Shown one piece after another: positions 16,464 to 25,859 of a stretch of DNA of 64,000 bases; positions within the stretch are counted from its first letter, which is position 1, and the number at the start of each line of letters is the position of its first letter. The position numbers were made by a program, and so were the translations under genes. Source of the stretch: an uncultured Porphyromonadaceae bacterium (lineage in GTDB: Bacteria; Bacteroidota; Bacteroidia; Bacteroidales; Muribaculaceae); assembly GCA_902470475.1 (NCBI GenBank), contig CABRGT010000002.1:27922-91921 (forward strand). Direction: 5' to 3'. The notes beneath the pieces are model-generated. The model ran no database searches and was not told the origin of the DNA. It worked only from the letters and a program-made list of their open reading frames with translations.

Positions 16464-18689
16464 TCATACGCCCGTGTCAAGAGACAGCCGGAGCGTGACA
16501 CCCCATGTGGCAGGCACACCACGCTGGGTAAAAGAATTGCCCATCGACATGAAATAGAAAGTGTCGTAGCGGGTATCCGTGATATTCTCTCCCCAAAATT
16601 TCAGTGACCAGCAATTCCGGACGAAAGTGACTGATGCGCCGGCCACCGCATAGAAAGGCTGGCTGAGGGTATTTTCCTCGTTCCAATAAATGTCGCCGGC
16701 AGCGCGGACATTGATTCCCACGGTCGGCCGCCAGCCAAACACCTCGAAAGGCAGCTCGTAACGTCCTGAGATGAAAAGCGTATGCGCCGGAGCATATGGC
16801 ACCCGCTTACCGCGGAAATCAGCGCGGCCATTGTTGTATCGGCGGAAAACAGCATCGGTATATCCGTAATTGGCTATGAATGTCATAGACGGCAGCGGAC
16901 GGAATGTCGATGAAAACTCTACACCCGCCGAACGCGTGCGGCCCGCATTAGTCATGATACGGCCTGTGACCAGACCGGGAGGAAAGACTGTAAGCTGCTG
17001 ATTCCGGCAGGATATCAGGAACGCCGTCGCCGACATGTTCACGCGTCCGTCGGCCAGATCGAATCGGCCTCCTATCTCATAATTGAGACTCTCCTCCGGC
17101 TTGTAGGTGACGATATCGGAAACTTTATACGGCATGCTCAGGCCCATCGTCTCCATCACCCGCTGCTGCAACACGTCACTGAACATCTGCGTATTAAACC
17201 CGCCTGATTTATAGCCTTTCGCGAAACTTGCATATACGTCGCCGTCGCGAAAATGATATGTAACGGAAACCTTGGGCAGCAGTTCGTTGAAATCCTGGCG
17301 GAGGCGTCCGCTGTCGTGTATATTCACATCGGTAGTGCGGAAAACCTCGCGATCGCCGTTATCGAGCATTTTATATACTGTATATGAAGCGTCGGCATCG
17401 CTGCGGTAGCGGCAGCTGACATGCTCATAGTCCCAGCGCAGCCCGGCTTCGAAAGTCCAGTCGCCCAGGTCGTAGGTACTCTCATGGTACAGGGCCACGC
17501 CTCGTGAATCCGTCGAAAAATCGCTCAATAGCGGGAATTCGTCACCATTCCATTCTATCGGGTACGCGGGGTTCATCTCATTACGCTTTTCCTCAATCAG
17601 CCGCGCTATGCCGGCCGAAAAGAAAGTCACTGGTGCTTTCATGCGGGTCGCACGGCTGAAACCGAACACACCGCCGAGCCATGAATAACATCCACGGCGA
17701 CCTTTGGCGAAAAGATCCTCTGTGAAAGTCCATTCATGGCGGCGCTGCGTGAGCGTGAAATAATCCGCCGGAGTAAAATCCTGATCAAGAGTCATGTTGT
17801 CATCGAGATACTGCACTGATGTCAGACTCGTCACCACCACGCGACGCCCGGCCCACGCCACAGTCAGACCGTCGCTGAACGCATTGCGGCGATAGAAACA
17901 GGTATCGTTGTACGCTATCTGGCCGGTACGCGTCAGTGCATACGGATAGCCGCCCTGCCGCGAGAGGGAGAATGCGGCAGTGTTTGTCACCGAATGATGT
18001 TCTGACGGGAAAAAGACGGTCTTCCATCTCAGGGTGCCGGCATTGTCAGTTCCAACCTTAGATCCGTTGAATGCATTGCGCCAATAACCGTCGCTATGGG
18101 TATAATATGAACTCAACGATGTGAAAAGTCTGTCGCCGAGTTTGAAATAACCGCCGGCCGACGCCTTTACAGAATTTGCCCGGCCATACTGCAGCATGGC
18201 GCGCACTCCCTGGAAATCACGCGGCGAGAGAGTATATATATTGATCTGTCCGCCCATCGAGTTGCGGCCGTTGAGAAGCGACTGCGCGCCGCGCACGACC
18301 TCGATCGAATATATATCCGGCAGATCGGTATCATATGCGTCCTTGTTCAGAAACGGCACACCGTCGATATTCAGTCCCACGACGGCCTGATCTATACGTG
18401 ACCCGAGTCCGCGCATGTATATTGACGATGTCATGCGCGAACCGTAGTTGGGGGTATAGAAGTTGGGGACAATCTCTCCGATATCCTTTACGGCATCAAT
18501 GTCGAGGCGCCGGGCCAATGCAGCGGATATACGTGTGACCGGCGACGACCCGGCGGTGGGCATCTGCTTGATTCCAAGCACCTCGACCTCCTTAAGCTGC
18601 CGCGGGGCCTCCATACATACCGTATCATTCGTTTCGGCGACGGCTGCCAGAGACATGGCGCCTGCCATAAGCATAATATGTCTTTTCAC
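16464..18689 (-). CDS. TonB-dependent outer-membrane receptor, substrate unknown
   Basis: 741 residues from a GTG start. Signal peptide, then a plug domain (about 30-160: LKEVEVLGIKQ, SSIYMRGLGSR, GLNIDGVPF, IEVVRGAQSLLNGRNSMGGQINIYT) and a 22-strand-type barrel ending in an aromatic/hydrophobic strand (VTLRLSL). It lacks the carboxypeptidase-like N-terminal domain of SusC proteins and an STN signalling domain, so it looks like an iron-siderophore, haem or cofactor receptor. The plug phrase LKEVEVLG is a TonB-box-like N-terminus. A TAACTTTG box ends 4 nt before the GTG (18694-18701), suggesting a leaderless mRNA; an internal ATG lies five codons in. Divergent from an ECF sigma gene, although that operon also carries its own anti-sigma. 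Confidence 0.88.
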   Translation of the reverse strand: MKRHIMLMAGAMSLAAVAETNDTVCMEAPRQLKEVEVLGIKQMPTAGSSPVTRISAALARRLDIDAVKDIGEIVPNFYTPNYGSRMTSSIYMRGLGSRIDQAVVGLNIDGVPFLNKDAYDTDLPDIYSIEVVRGAQSLLNGRNSMGGQINIYTLSPRDFQGVRAMLQYGRANSVKASAGGYFKLGDRLFTSLSSYYTHSDGYWRNAFNGSKVGTDNAGTLRWKTVFFPSEHHSVTNTAAFSLSRQGGYPYALTRTGQIAYNDTCFYRRNAFSDGLTVAWAGRRVVVTSLTSVQYLDDNMTLDQDFTPADYFTLTQRRHEWTFTEDLFAKGRRGCYSWLGGVFGFSRATRMKAPVTFFSAGIARLIEEKRNEMNPAYPIEWNGDEFPLLSDFSTDSRGVALYHESTYDLGDWTFEAGLRWDYEHVSCRYRSDADASYTVYKMLDNGDREVFRTTDVNIHDSGRLRQDFNELLPKVSVTYHFRDGDVYASFAKGYKSGGFNTQMFSDVLQQRVMETMGLSMPYKVSDIVTYKPEESLNYEIGGRFDLADGRVNMSATAFLISCRNQQLTVFPPGLVTGRIMTNAGRTRSAGVEFSSTFRPLPSMTFIANYGYTDAVFRRYNNGRADFRGKRVPYAPAHTLFISGRYELPFEVFGWRPTVGINVRAAGDIYWNEENTLSQPFYAVAGASVTFVRNCWSLKFWGENITDTRYDTFYFMSMGNSFTQRGVPATWGVTLRLSLDTGV

Positions 18690-18693
18690 GTCA

Positions 18694-18701
18694 CAAAGTT
18701 A
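18694..18701 (-). promoter_or_regulatory. -7 box abutting the TonB receptor start
   Basis: Minus-strand TAACTTTG ends 4 nt before the GTG start of the receptor, so the transcript would begin at or next to the start codon. Confidence 0.55.
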
Positions 18702-18765
18702 AGGCATTTTTCTCAATAAACCTTAAAAGTATGGCTGATCGTCACATATTTCCAGAAAAAATGCT

Positions 18766-18773
18766 TAAATTTG
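18766..18773 (+). promoter_or_regulatory. -7 box of the ECF sigma operon
   Basis: TAAATTTG, 46 nt upstream of the sigma gene ATG. It resembles the primary-sigma element, so the operon is at least partly transcribed by the housekeeping polymerase. Confidence 0.5.
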
Positions 18774-18819
18774 CACAAAGACGAATTATAACGAGAAAAA
18801 AAGCTCTATAAGGACACCT

Positions 18820-19377
18820 ATGGCAAACATTCCGGCAGAAGATCCGGCATTGATCGAACGTCTGCGCGACCCTGCGACAGTGCGCGAGGCATTCAGTGAA
18901 GTGATAGACCGCTTCACCGAACCTCTGTACTGGCAGATCCGCCGCCTGGTCAACGATCATGACGACGCCAACGACCTGCTGCAGAATACCTTTATGAAAG
19001 CCTGGATGTCTGTCGAGAACTTCCGCGGCGATGCGCGGCTGTCGACCTGGCTCTACAAGATCGCGATCAACGAGGCCATCACGTTCCTTTCACGCGAGAA
19101 GCGTCGCGCCACCGTTTCAATCGATGATCCCGAAAACTCCGTTGCCCCGACTATCGAGGCTGACGCCTACACCGACGGCGACCGCATCGCGGCCGAACTC
19201 CGCCAAGCCGTCGACACACTTCCTGAGAAACAGAGGATCGTGTTCAACATGAAATACTACGACGACATGAAATATGAGGACATGTCATCCATCTTAGGGA
19301 CATCTGTCGGCGCACTCAAGGCCTCATACCATCTCGCCGTGAAAAAAATTGAAAACTTTTTTAATAACCGCGATTAA
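18820..19377 (+). CDS. ECF-type RNA polymerase sigma factor
   Basis: 185 residues. Sigma region 2 at about 25-92 (FTEPLYWQIRRLVNDHDDANDLLQNTFMKAW, then FRGDARLSTWLYKIAINEA) and region 4 at about 125-180 (LPEKQRIVFNMKYYDDMKYEDMS, GTSVGALKASYHLAVKKIE). Region 1 and 3 are absent, which defines the extracytoplasmic-function group. It directs polymerase to a stress regulon. The next gene encodes a single-pass membrane protein that is probably its anti-sigma factor, and the third a Spy-like periplasmic protein. Confidence 0.92.
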   Translation: MANIPAEDPALIERLRDPATVREAFSEVIDRFTEPLYWQIRRLVNDHDDANDLLQNTFMKAWMSVENFRGDARLSTWLYKIAINEAITFLSREKRRATVSIDDPENSVAPTIEADAYTDGDRIAAELRQAVDTLPEKQRIVFNMKYYDDMKYEDMSSILGTSVGALKASYHLAVKKIENFFNNRD

Positions 19378-19420
19378 ACCATTCATACCGGAACAAGTCA
19401 AAAAAGGTAAATAATTAAGT

Positions 19421-19846
19421 ATGGATAAACCGCACGACATACTCGACAAAATCAACCGGCGCGACGGCCTCACTGTACCGGAAGGCTATTTTGAGGATTT
19501 TAAGCGTCGGATGATACTCTCGCTGCCCCAGCGGCCCGAACTCAGCGCCCCGGCGAAGGCGCCCCGGCGAAGCGTATGGCAGCGCGTTCGGCCATACATA
19601 TATATGGCCGCAATGTTCGGCGGTATCTGGTGCATGCTTAAACTTTTCACGATGATCACCGCTCCGGCCGATGTGTCCATGGAAAATAATCCCATCATAG
19701 CGGACGCGCTTTCGGATGACGAATTCGTCAATGACTATATCGTCAGCGACATCAATCAATGGGACTATTACGACCAGCTCATCGAAGATGGCTTCGATCC
19801 GGAGTCGCTCAACGACTCGACCGCCATCTGTGACGTCGTAGATTAA
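19421..19846 (+). CDS. Probable membrane anti-sigma factor
   Basis: 141 residues with one membrane segment (about 57-78, IYMAAMFGGIWCMLKLFTMI). A cytosolic N-terminal half opens with DKINRRDGLTVPEGYFEDFKRRM, the short sigma-contacting type motif seen in Bacteroidota anti-sigma-like proteins; the C-terminal half is acidic and periplasmic. It has no zinc anti-sigma motif (HxxxCxxC). Position directly after the ECF sigma gene and a 1-base overlap (TAATG) with the next gene support the role. Function inferred from context. Confidence 0.7.
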   Translation: MDKPHDILDKINRRDGLTVPEGYFEDFKRRMILSLPQRPELSAPAKAPRRSVWQRVRPYIYMAAMFGGIWCMLKLFTMITAPADVSMENNPIIADALSDDEFVNDYIVSDINQWDYYDQLIEDGFDPESLNDSTAICDVVD

Positions 19847-20334
19847 TGCTCTGCCCTATGTTGAAATACTTCTCACTTACGACTCTCTTTATTCTTTCTC
19901 TGATCTGCTCCGCCACTGCCGCCGCACAAGGTCAGGGAACGCCGGCCGAACGCCAGCGCTGGATCAGCGAAATCCGCACATACAAGCATGAATTCCTTTC
20001 AAAGGAACTCAGCCTGAGTCGCGAACAGGAAAATGCATTTTTCCCCATCTACGACGAGATGGAAGACCAGATCGAGAAACTTAACAGCGAAACGCGCGAG
20101 ATCGAACGCCGTGTGTCAGAAGACAGCAACGCTTCCGATCTCGAACTACAGAATGCCGCACGCACGATATTCGAACTTAAACGGGCCGAAGGACAGATCG
20201 AAATGACCTACTTCGATAAATTCAGCGAGATTCTATCGCCCAGGCAACTCGTGCAACTGAAACCGGCCGAGCGCAAATTCACTCAGCAACTCCTCAACAG
20301 CCACCGTCGCATCCGCCGCGGCAACTCAAGATAA
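19846..20334 (+). CDS. Periplasmic Spy/CpxP-like protein
   Basis: 162 residues; signal peptide (about 1-28, ending TAAAQG). The mature part is almost wholly helical and charged (SKELSLSREQENAFFPIYDEMEDQIEKLN, then SEILSPRQLVQLKPAERKF). This matches the two LTxxQ-like helices of the Spy/CpxP fold: LSLSREQ and LSPRQL sit at the expected places. Such proteins are periplasmic chaperones or stress sensors; the third place in a sigma/anti-sigma operon fits a feedback component. An alternative start is the ATG at 19858. It converges on the AT-rich membrane operon, ending 2 bases before it. Confidence 0.75.
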   Translation: MLCPMLKYFSLTTLFILSLICSATAAAQGQGTPAERQRWISEIRTYKHEFLSKELSLSREQENAFFPIYDEMEDQIEKLNSETREIERRVSEDSNASDLELQNAARTIFELKRAEGQIEMTYFDKFSEILSPRQLVQLKPAERKFTQQLLNSHRRIRRGNSR

Positions 20335-20336
20335 AT

Positions 20337-21845
20337 TTACTTTCTCTCAGTCATATCCGGCCGTACGCCCCAATCGTGCGGCCGTTTTTTTCGGTACACG
20401 GCCATCCGTGTACGATATGGATTGAACTGTTCGTCGTTTACCGTCACAAGCTCGTACTCGGCCATATATGGTTTAAGCATGGACAGCGACCCGTCGGAAT
20501 CCTCGTACTCAGCAATCACCCAAAGCGGATCCGTCGTAATGAAATCGTCAATTATATCGTTATAAAGACTTTCGTCGAGCTGCCCATACATATTCTGCTG
20601 GAAGAAATATTTCCCTGCCGGCAATGTCCCGAGGCTAAGCGGAATGTCCGCAAGATCTATTGTACCACAGACATATATCGAATTGCGCTCTTCCGGAGGA
20701 ATAATGGCAAAGTTTCCGACAACCGGATCGACATTATGATCTGTATAAAACGCACTACGTACGCGATACACCATATTTTCGCGCGTAATATACAGAAAGC
20801 AAGCACTTAGGATCACGAAAACAAGATATATGCACCACCTCTTCCAGTCGAAATACAACCACATGAAAGCCATGAATGGCGCGAACATTACAAGATAATG
20901 TGTATAACTCGTGCTACCAAGATTTATCAGAATGTTGACAAGGCAGCCAGCCAACACTATGTATAAGACAATTCGCGAATTCCTGTCACCTGCGAAAACA
21001 CAGGATGCAGTCAATGAAATCAAAGATATCAGATATATGATGATGAAAAGAGGATTGGGCATAAATCCGCCCGCACCCCAACCCGTCTTATACAGCCAGC
21101 CGACGTAGTAGACCGAATAGAACATGGCCGACAGCGCTCCATGGCATGCGAAATAGACAATGAACGGAAGAATGGCCACAATCAAACCGGCCGCAAAAAG
21201 CGATATCGAATATACCAGCTTCCTGTAATATCTGTAGCGGATAAGCCATATGGCCATTACTATGCATATGCCTGTAATGACAGCATTGTTATTGATTCTT
21301 ATCAGAGCCACACAGCCGAAACATAGTCCGGTAACGAATGAACACACATTCAGCGCCGATGATTTTCCCGTCAGAAACCTCGATAAAAGCCACAGCGGCA
21401 GCAGTTCGAAAGGAAGTGAGAACTCTTCGACGGTTCCACCCATTTCACATAGAATAACGACTGCCAGAATCATTACAACTGATGCCAGGCGGCTGTTGGA
21501 TCTTGAGCATCCGAGAGTTGTACCGACTTTATAGAATATCGAGGCGGAAAGAGTCAAAGTCAGACATTCGACAATGAATATCCACCATTTTGAAGGACCG
21601 ATCACGGCGACCAAGGCATAGATCAGATATAGCAGCGGCCCTTTCTGATCAAACAGATCCACATATGGCAGACCTCCCTGAGCCCAGCACTGCCCGATAG
21701 TGCGGAATATACCCACGTCATACATAGCCTGAGGCAATGCCGGCGACGTACCGGGAGCCAGAAACCACAGCACCACAAACGAGACCGTCACAAAAAGTGA
21801 TACCGTCAAAGCGCCGTTGATTATGTTCGTTCTTTCAATCATCAT
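20337..21845 (-). CDS. Polytopic membrane protein, GT-C/GT39-like glycosyltransferase candidate
   Basis: 502 residues with about 10-11 membrane segments. The first large loop holds YDVGIFRTIGQCWAQGGLPYVDLFDQKGPLLYL, the arrangement (acidic residue in a loop after TM1, then DxKGP before TM2) seen in polyprenyl-phosphate-sugar-dependent ArnT/PMT-type transferases. A soluble C-terminal region of about 120 residues follows. It would use a lipid-linked sugar on the periplasmic face. Its start overlaps the stop of the LTA-synthase-like gene upstream by 4 bases (ATGA), so the two act together. The DNA is much more AT-rich than its surroundings. Acceptor unknown. Confidence 0.7.
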   Translation of the reverse strand: MMIERTNIINGALTVSLFVTVSFVVLWFLAPGTSPALPQAMYDVGIFRTIGQCWAQGGLPYVDLFDQKGPLLYLIYALVAVIGPSKWWIFIVECLTLTLSASIFYKVGTTLGCSRSNSRLASVVMILAVVILCEMGGTVEEFSLPFELLPLWLLSRFLTGKSSALNVCSFVTGLCFGCVALIRINNNAVITGICIVMAIWLIRYRYYRKLVYSISLFAAGLIVAILPFIVYFACHGALSAMFYSVYYVGWLYKTGWGAGGFMPNPLFIIIYLISLISLTASCVFAGDRNSRIVLYIVLAGCLVNILINLGSTSYTHYLVMFAPFMAFMWLYFDWKRWCIYLVFVILSACFLYITRENMVYRVRSAFYTDHNVDPVVGNFAIIPPEERNSIYVCGTIDLADIPLSLGTLPAGKYFFQQNMYGQLDESLYNDIIDDFITTDPLWVIAEYEDSDGSLSMLKPYMAEYELVTVNDEQFNPYRTRMAVYRKKRPHDWGVRPDMTERK

Positions 21846-23650
21846 CTCCCGAAATAGTTACCGCGGATTATGAGGCTACTTATTTCAAATGCGTTTTTAA
21901 GTACTTCGATCTGCTCCGGATCCGAAGTCCCGACTACTTCCTTTGTCCACATGTCGTACGCACCGGCGCGCCCGTCGAGCATCGATCGCCCTACTCCCGT
22001 ATAAGTTATCGACGGATCGTGACCGCAAAGCTGCAGAACCGTCGGAAAGACATCAACCTGGCCGACAATATGATCAACTTTCCCGCCGTAGCCCGAATTG
22101 GCCGCAATAAAGACAATCGGATTTGAATGTTCCTTTATATTATCCTGATTGCCGATACCAATACTCTGGTCGTGATCCGAAGCTATGACAAGGACGGTAT
22201 TCTCCCATATCCCCTGCCCTTTCAGGCCGTCAATAAAGCGTGCCAGCTCCGTATCAAAATAGCGTGTAGCCGCATAATAATTCCGCGCATTACCGCTATA
22301 ATCTGCCGAATCAAAAAGTTCACGATATTTTATTGTAGAACTTTCGCCAAACGGCATATGCATGGATCCTGTAATTATCTCCAAAGTAAACGGCATCTGA
22401 AAGCGTTTTATTTCCGTAAGAGCAAATCTGAATATCGCGCCGTCAAGGCCATACTTTCCGATCTGACCCTTGTAGGCTTCTTCGGTATACACAGAATCAA
22501 ATCCAAACGCCCGCAGCAGTTGCTTCTGCGACCAATATACTCCATCGTCCGGCACAATAGCCCGGCTGATACGCCTGTCAAGTGATCCCGGAAGAGATGG
22601 ATAAGATACTGATGTTCCAACTCTATTAGACACGATCACATTATCCAACGGGAACAGGCCCGTATTGTAAAGCAACTGACCGTCACCGGAATTACCTAAT
22701 TTAATCTGAGGAATAACTTTAACAGCTGAAAAGGTCAGGGAATCTGCAATAAGAGAATTCAACGTAGGCGTAATCTCGTTGCCATTGATGCTAAGTCCTA
22801 TTACTTCCGCATTAAGTGATTCTACAATAATAAATATTACATTCTTCGAGCGATTGTTTAAATTTACACACCCTGAATCCCTAAACTCTGCACTTTTTGC
22901 TTTCAGATAAGCTTCAAGTAAATTCTTTTGTCCATCGTCAAGCGCTAAAGAACAATCCGGCGTAATGAATTCTTTATAAATATCCATTGCCGTATGAACG
23001 AGCAGCCCGTTCACCTGATAAAGTCTTTTATCCGTGCCGGTATCAAATTCATTTACATATATTGTTTTAAAAAAATCCTCCATCGATATTCCATCCGTAT
23101 TATCTTGGAACCACCGATACATATTATAGTTTGCAGATATCTGCATGCAGACAAACAGCACCATAGTGCCGGCAGTTGCCAGCCAGCGTAAACGCGGAGC
23201 GAAGCGCGGTTCTGACTTTATTTGTCTCCTGAAAATAAAGTAGATGGCGAAAGGCATGGCAAGCAATACCGCCAGCACGAGGTCGGCCCAACCGATCAAA
23301 GCGAACCAGCTGTTGAAAAGCAGGCTTCCGAAATTTTCAGTCAGTGTGAACATCCTCACGTGAATCAGTTCATGAAACGCCCTGGCGTAATATATCGCTA
23401 TAATGACAAACAGACCAAGCAGCGTTGTGCATATGAGCAATGTCCAGCGCCAACGTCCTTTAAGAAACCAGAAAGGGATCACCAGCACAAGCGCATCCAC
23501 CATCGAGTAGACTATTCTGTGCCATCCTGGCAAAAGATAGAGTCTAAGCCAGGCCAGAAAAGTAAACATACACAACACCGACACCTCCAGGAAGAACAAA
23601 GAGTAGCGCCGCTCGAGAATGCCGGATCTGATTCTGTCGAACATATTCAT
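21842..23650 (-). CDS. LTA-synthase-like membrane phosphotransferase (sulfatase fold)
   Basis: 602 residues: five N-terminal membrane segments (to about 155), then an extracytoplasmic alkaline-phosphatase/sulfatase domain from about 268. Metal-site residues correspond to those of LtaS: E277 in FIIVESLNAE and D492-H493 in IASDHDQS. The nucleophile position is Ser321 in KLGNSGDGQ, where Staphylococcus LtaS has Thr. Family members move phosphoglycerol or phosphoethanolamine from phospholipid to an envelope glycan. Coupled to the GT-C-like gene by a 4-base overlap, so together they may build or decorate a surface glycan. The coding sequence is AT-rich (17 GC of 60 at 22801-22860). Confidence 0.83.
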   Translation of the reverse strand: MNMFDRIRSGILERRYSLFFLEVSVLCMFTFLAWLRLYLLPGWHRIVYSMVDALVLVIPFWFLKGRWRWTLLICTTLLGLFVIIAIYYARAFHELIHVRMFTLTENFGSLLFNSWFALIGWADLVLAVLLAMPFAIYFIFRRQIKSEPRFAPRLRWLATAGTMVLFVCMQISANYNMYRWFQDNTDGISMEDFFKTIYVNEFDTGTDKRLYQVNGLLVHTAMDIYKEFITPDCSLALDDGQKNLLEAYLKAKSAEFRDSGCVNLNNRSKNVIFIIVESLNAEVIGLSINGNEITPTLNSLIADSLTFSAVKVIPQIKLGNSGDGQLLYNTGLFPLDNVIVSNRVGTSVSYPSLPGSLDRRISRAIVPDDGVYWSQKQLLRAFGFDSVYTEEAYKGQIGKYGLDGAIFRFALTEIKRFQMPFTLEIITGSMHMPFGESSTIKYRELFDSADYSGNARNYYAATRYFDTELARFIDGLKGQGIWENTVLVIASDHDQSIGIGNQDNIKEHSNPIVFIAANSGYGGKVDHIVGQVDVFPTVLQLCGHDPSITYTGVGRSMLDGRAGAYDMWTKEVVGTSDPEQIEVLKNAFEISSLIIRGNYFGR

Positions 23651-23659
23651 AGCAAAATA

Positions 23660-23698
23660 AAAAGCGGGAGAGTGTCAGACTTGTGCGTGACACTCTCC
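23660..23698 (-). terminator. Terminator of the ftsH operon
   Basis: Perfect 11-bp stem GGAGAGTGTCA (23667-23677) with TGACACTCTCC (23688-23698) and 10-nt loop, then a T-rich tract on the minus strand, 20 bases after the ftsH stop codon. Confidence 0.85.
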
Positions 23699-23718
23699 TA
23701 TGATGGTCTTACAAAATA

Positions 23719-25818
23719 TCAGGCGTCCACACTATTATATGGCGGTGGAGTCGCCGTATCTTCAGGTTTCCCGGACTCGGACGAATCAGACTCGCCGGGC
23801 CGTTCAGATGATTCCGGTTCGCCTGACGGTTCGGAGGGCGTCAAGTCGGCCTTGGGATTGTCTTCAATAGCCTTGCCTTCCTGGATCTGCTTGCGGGGAT
23901 CGGCCTCAAGAATCTCATCGGTACGGCTCTTCCACGGACGCTCGCCGAAGATATCGATTACATCCTGCGTGAAGATCACCTCGCGGGTGATAAGTACATC
24001 CGTCAGTTTGTGATGGCCTTCGGCATACTTGCGCAGTATTTCCTTGGCACGTTCGTACTGCTCGGCGATGATGCGCGACACTTCCTGATCGATCACTTTC
24101 GCGCGATCCTCGGAGAACGGCTTCGTGAAGCCGTACGACTGGCCCGTGGAGTCATAGTACGACAGATTGGGCATGCGCTCGCTCATTCCGTAATATACGA
24201 TCATGGCATAGGCCTGCTTGGTCACACGCTCGAGATCGTTTGCGGCACCGGTCGAAATGTGTCCGAGGAACACCTCCTCGGCTGCGCGGCCGCCCAGGGT
24301 AGCGCATATCTCATCGAGAATCACCTGCGAAGGGGTGATCTGACGCTCTTCGGGCAGATACCATGCCGCTCCGAGCGCCTTGCCGCGCGGCACGATAGTC
24401 ACCTTGACAAGCGGATTGGCATACCGCAGGTGCCATGACACAGTGGCATGGCCGGCTTCGTGGATGGCGATCGCCCGCTTCTCGTCATCGGTGATTATCT
24501 TGTTGCGCTTCTCCAGGCCGCCGATGATGCGGTCAACGGCAGCCGAGAAATCTTCTTTGGTCACAACTTTCTTATTGTTTCGTGCCGCTATCAGAGCCGC
24601 CTCATTGCATACGTTGGCTATATCGGCGCCGGAGAATCCCGGGGTCTGACGCGCAAGCAGCTCCACGTCGAGCGAGTCGTCGGTCTTGATCTTGCGCAGA
24701 TGCACATTGAAGATAGCCACGCGGTCGGGCAGATCAGGCAGGTCGACATAAATCTGACGGTCGAAACGCCCGGCTCGCATCAGAGCCTTGTCGAGTATGT
24801 CGGCGCGGTTGGTGGCGGCGAGAATTATCACACCGCTGTTGCTGCCAAAGCCGTCCATCTCGGTAAGGAGCTGGTTCAGGGTATTCTCCCGCTCGTCGTT
24901 CGATCCCATGTTGGCGTTGCGTCCGCGTGCGCGGCCGACGGCATCAATCTCGTCGATAAACACGATGCAGGGGGCCTTTTCCTTCGCCTGTCGGAAAAGA
25001 TCACGGACACGTGATGCGCCGACACCGACAAACATTTCTACAAAATCGCTACCCGACATCGAGAAGAACGGCACATTAGCCTCGCCGGCCACAGCCTTGG
25101 CGAGCAATGTCTTACCAGTGCCGGGAGGGCCTACGAGCAGCGCGCCCTTGGGAATCTTACCGCCAAGATCGGTGTAGCGCGACGGATTCTTGAGAAATTC
25201 CACAATCTCCTCGATCTCCGTCTTGGCTTCTGACAGGCCGGCCACATCCTTGAATGTGACTTTGTTGGCATTGTTCTTATCGAAAAGCATAGCCTTTGAC
25301 TTGCCTACCGAGAATACTCCGCCGGCACCGCCGCCGCCACTGCCGCCGCTCATGCGGCGCATGATCCATATCCACGCGATGATCAGAATCACTATCGGAG
25401 CCAGCGACCACAGGAACGATCCGAACTGGCTGCTCCGCTCATATTTTACCGTACCGTTGAAGTATCCGGCGGCTTTCCATTCGTCGATTTTGGAATCAAA
25501 CTTGTCGGCCGACGGAATTTCCGTAGTGATCTTGGCCTTGACCGACGTGTCGGCCAGCTTTTCGGCAAAGAACGCATGCGCCATCGAATCGGTCAGCAGC
25601 CCCTCGGCTTCCTTGCGGTCGGTATATACGATGATCTCACGTACACCTTTCTTCTCGACAATCGACTCGAATTCCGAATAACTTACCGTACGCGTCACCG
25701 ACGTGTCGTCGAGATAATATATGCCGCCGAGAAACAGGAAAACCAGCGCATACATCCACCAGAGATTGAATGTAAACGGTTTCTTCTTGCCACCCGGCAT
25801 ATTGGAATTATTGGCCAT
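23719..25818 (-). CDS. ftsH: ATP-dependent zinc metalloprotease FtsH
   Basis: 699 residues. Two N-terminal membrane segments (about 18-38 and 131-150) flank a periplasmic region; a Gly-rich linker ([10 protein letters not shown]) follows. AAA domain: Walker A GPPGTGKT (230-237), Walker [11 protein letters not shown], second region of homology AGRFDRQI. Protease domain: zinc motif H453-E-A-G-H457. Membrane-anchored quality-control protease for membrane and short-lived cytosolic proteins. The last 45 or so residues are a Ser/Glu/Pro/Asp-rich tail of low complexity. It follows rsfS by 41 nt in an operon that begins with a LolC/E-like permease. Confidence 0.97.
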   Translation of the reverse strand: MANNSNMPGGKKKPFTFNLWWMYALVFLFLGGIYYLDDTSVTRTVSYSEFESIVEKKGVREIIVYTDRKEAEGLLTDSMAHAFFAEKLADTSVKAKITTEIPSADKFDSKIDEWKAAGYFNGTVKYERSSQFGSFLWSLAPIVILIIAWIWIMRRMSGGSGGGGAGGVFSVGKSKAMLFDKNNANKVTFKDVAGLSEAKTEIEEIVEFLKNPSRYTDLGGKIPKGALLVGPPGTGKTLLAKAVAGEANVPFFSMSGSDFVEMFVGVGASRVRDLFRQAKEKAPCIVFIDEIDAVGRARGRNANMGSNDERENTLNQLLTEMDGFGSNSGVIILAATNRADILDKALMRAGRFDRQIYVDLPDLPDRVAIFNVHLRKIKTDDSLDVELLARQTPGFSGADIANVCNEAALIAARNNKKVVTKEDFSAAVDRIIGGLEKRNKIITDDEKRAIAIHEAGHATVSWHLRYANPLVKVTIVPRGKALGAAWYLPEERQITPSQVILDEICATLGGRAAEEVFLGHISTGAANDLERVTKQAYAMIVYYGMSERMPNLSYYDSTGQSYGFTKPFSEDRAKVIDQEVSRIIAEQYERAKEILRKYAEGHHKLTDVLITREVIFTQDVIDIFGERPWKSRTDEILEADPRKQIQEGKAIEDNPKADLTPSEPSGEPESSERPGESDSSESGKPEDTATPPPYNSVDA

Positions 25819-25859
25819 AATGGATGAATTTTTGTGCCGGCCTGTGAGCCGGGCCTTTA

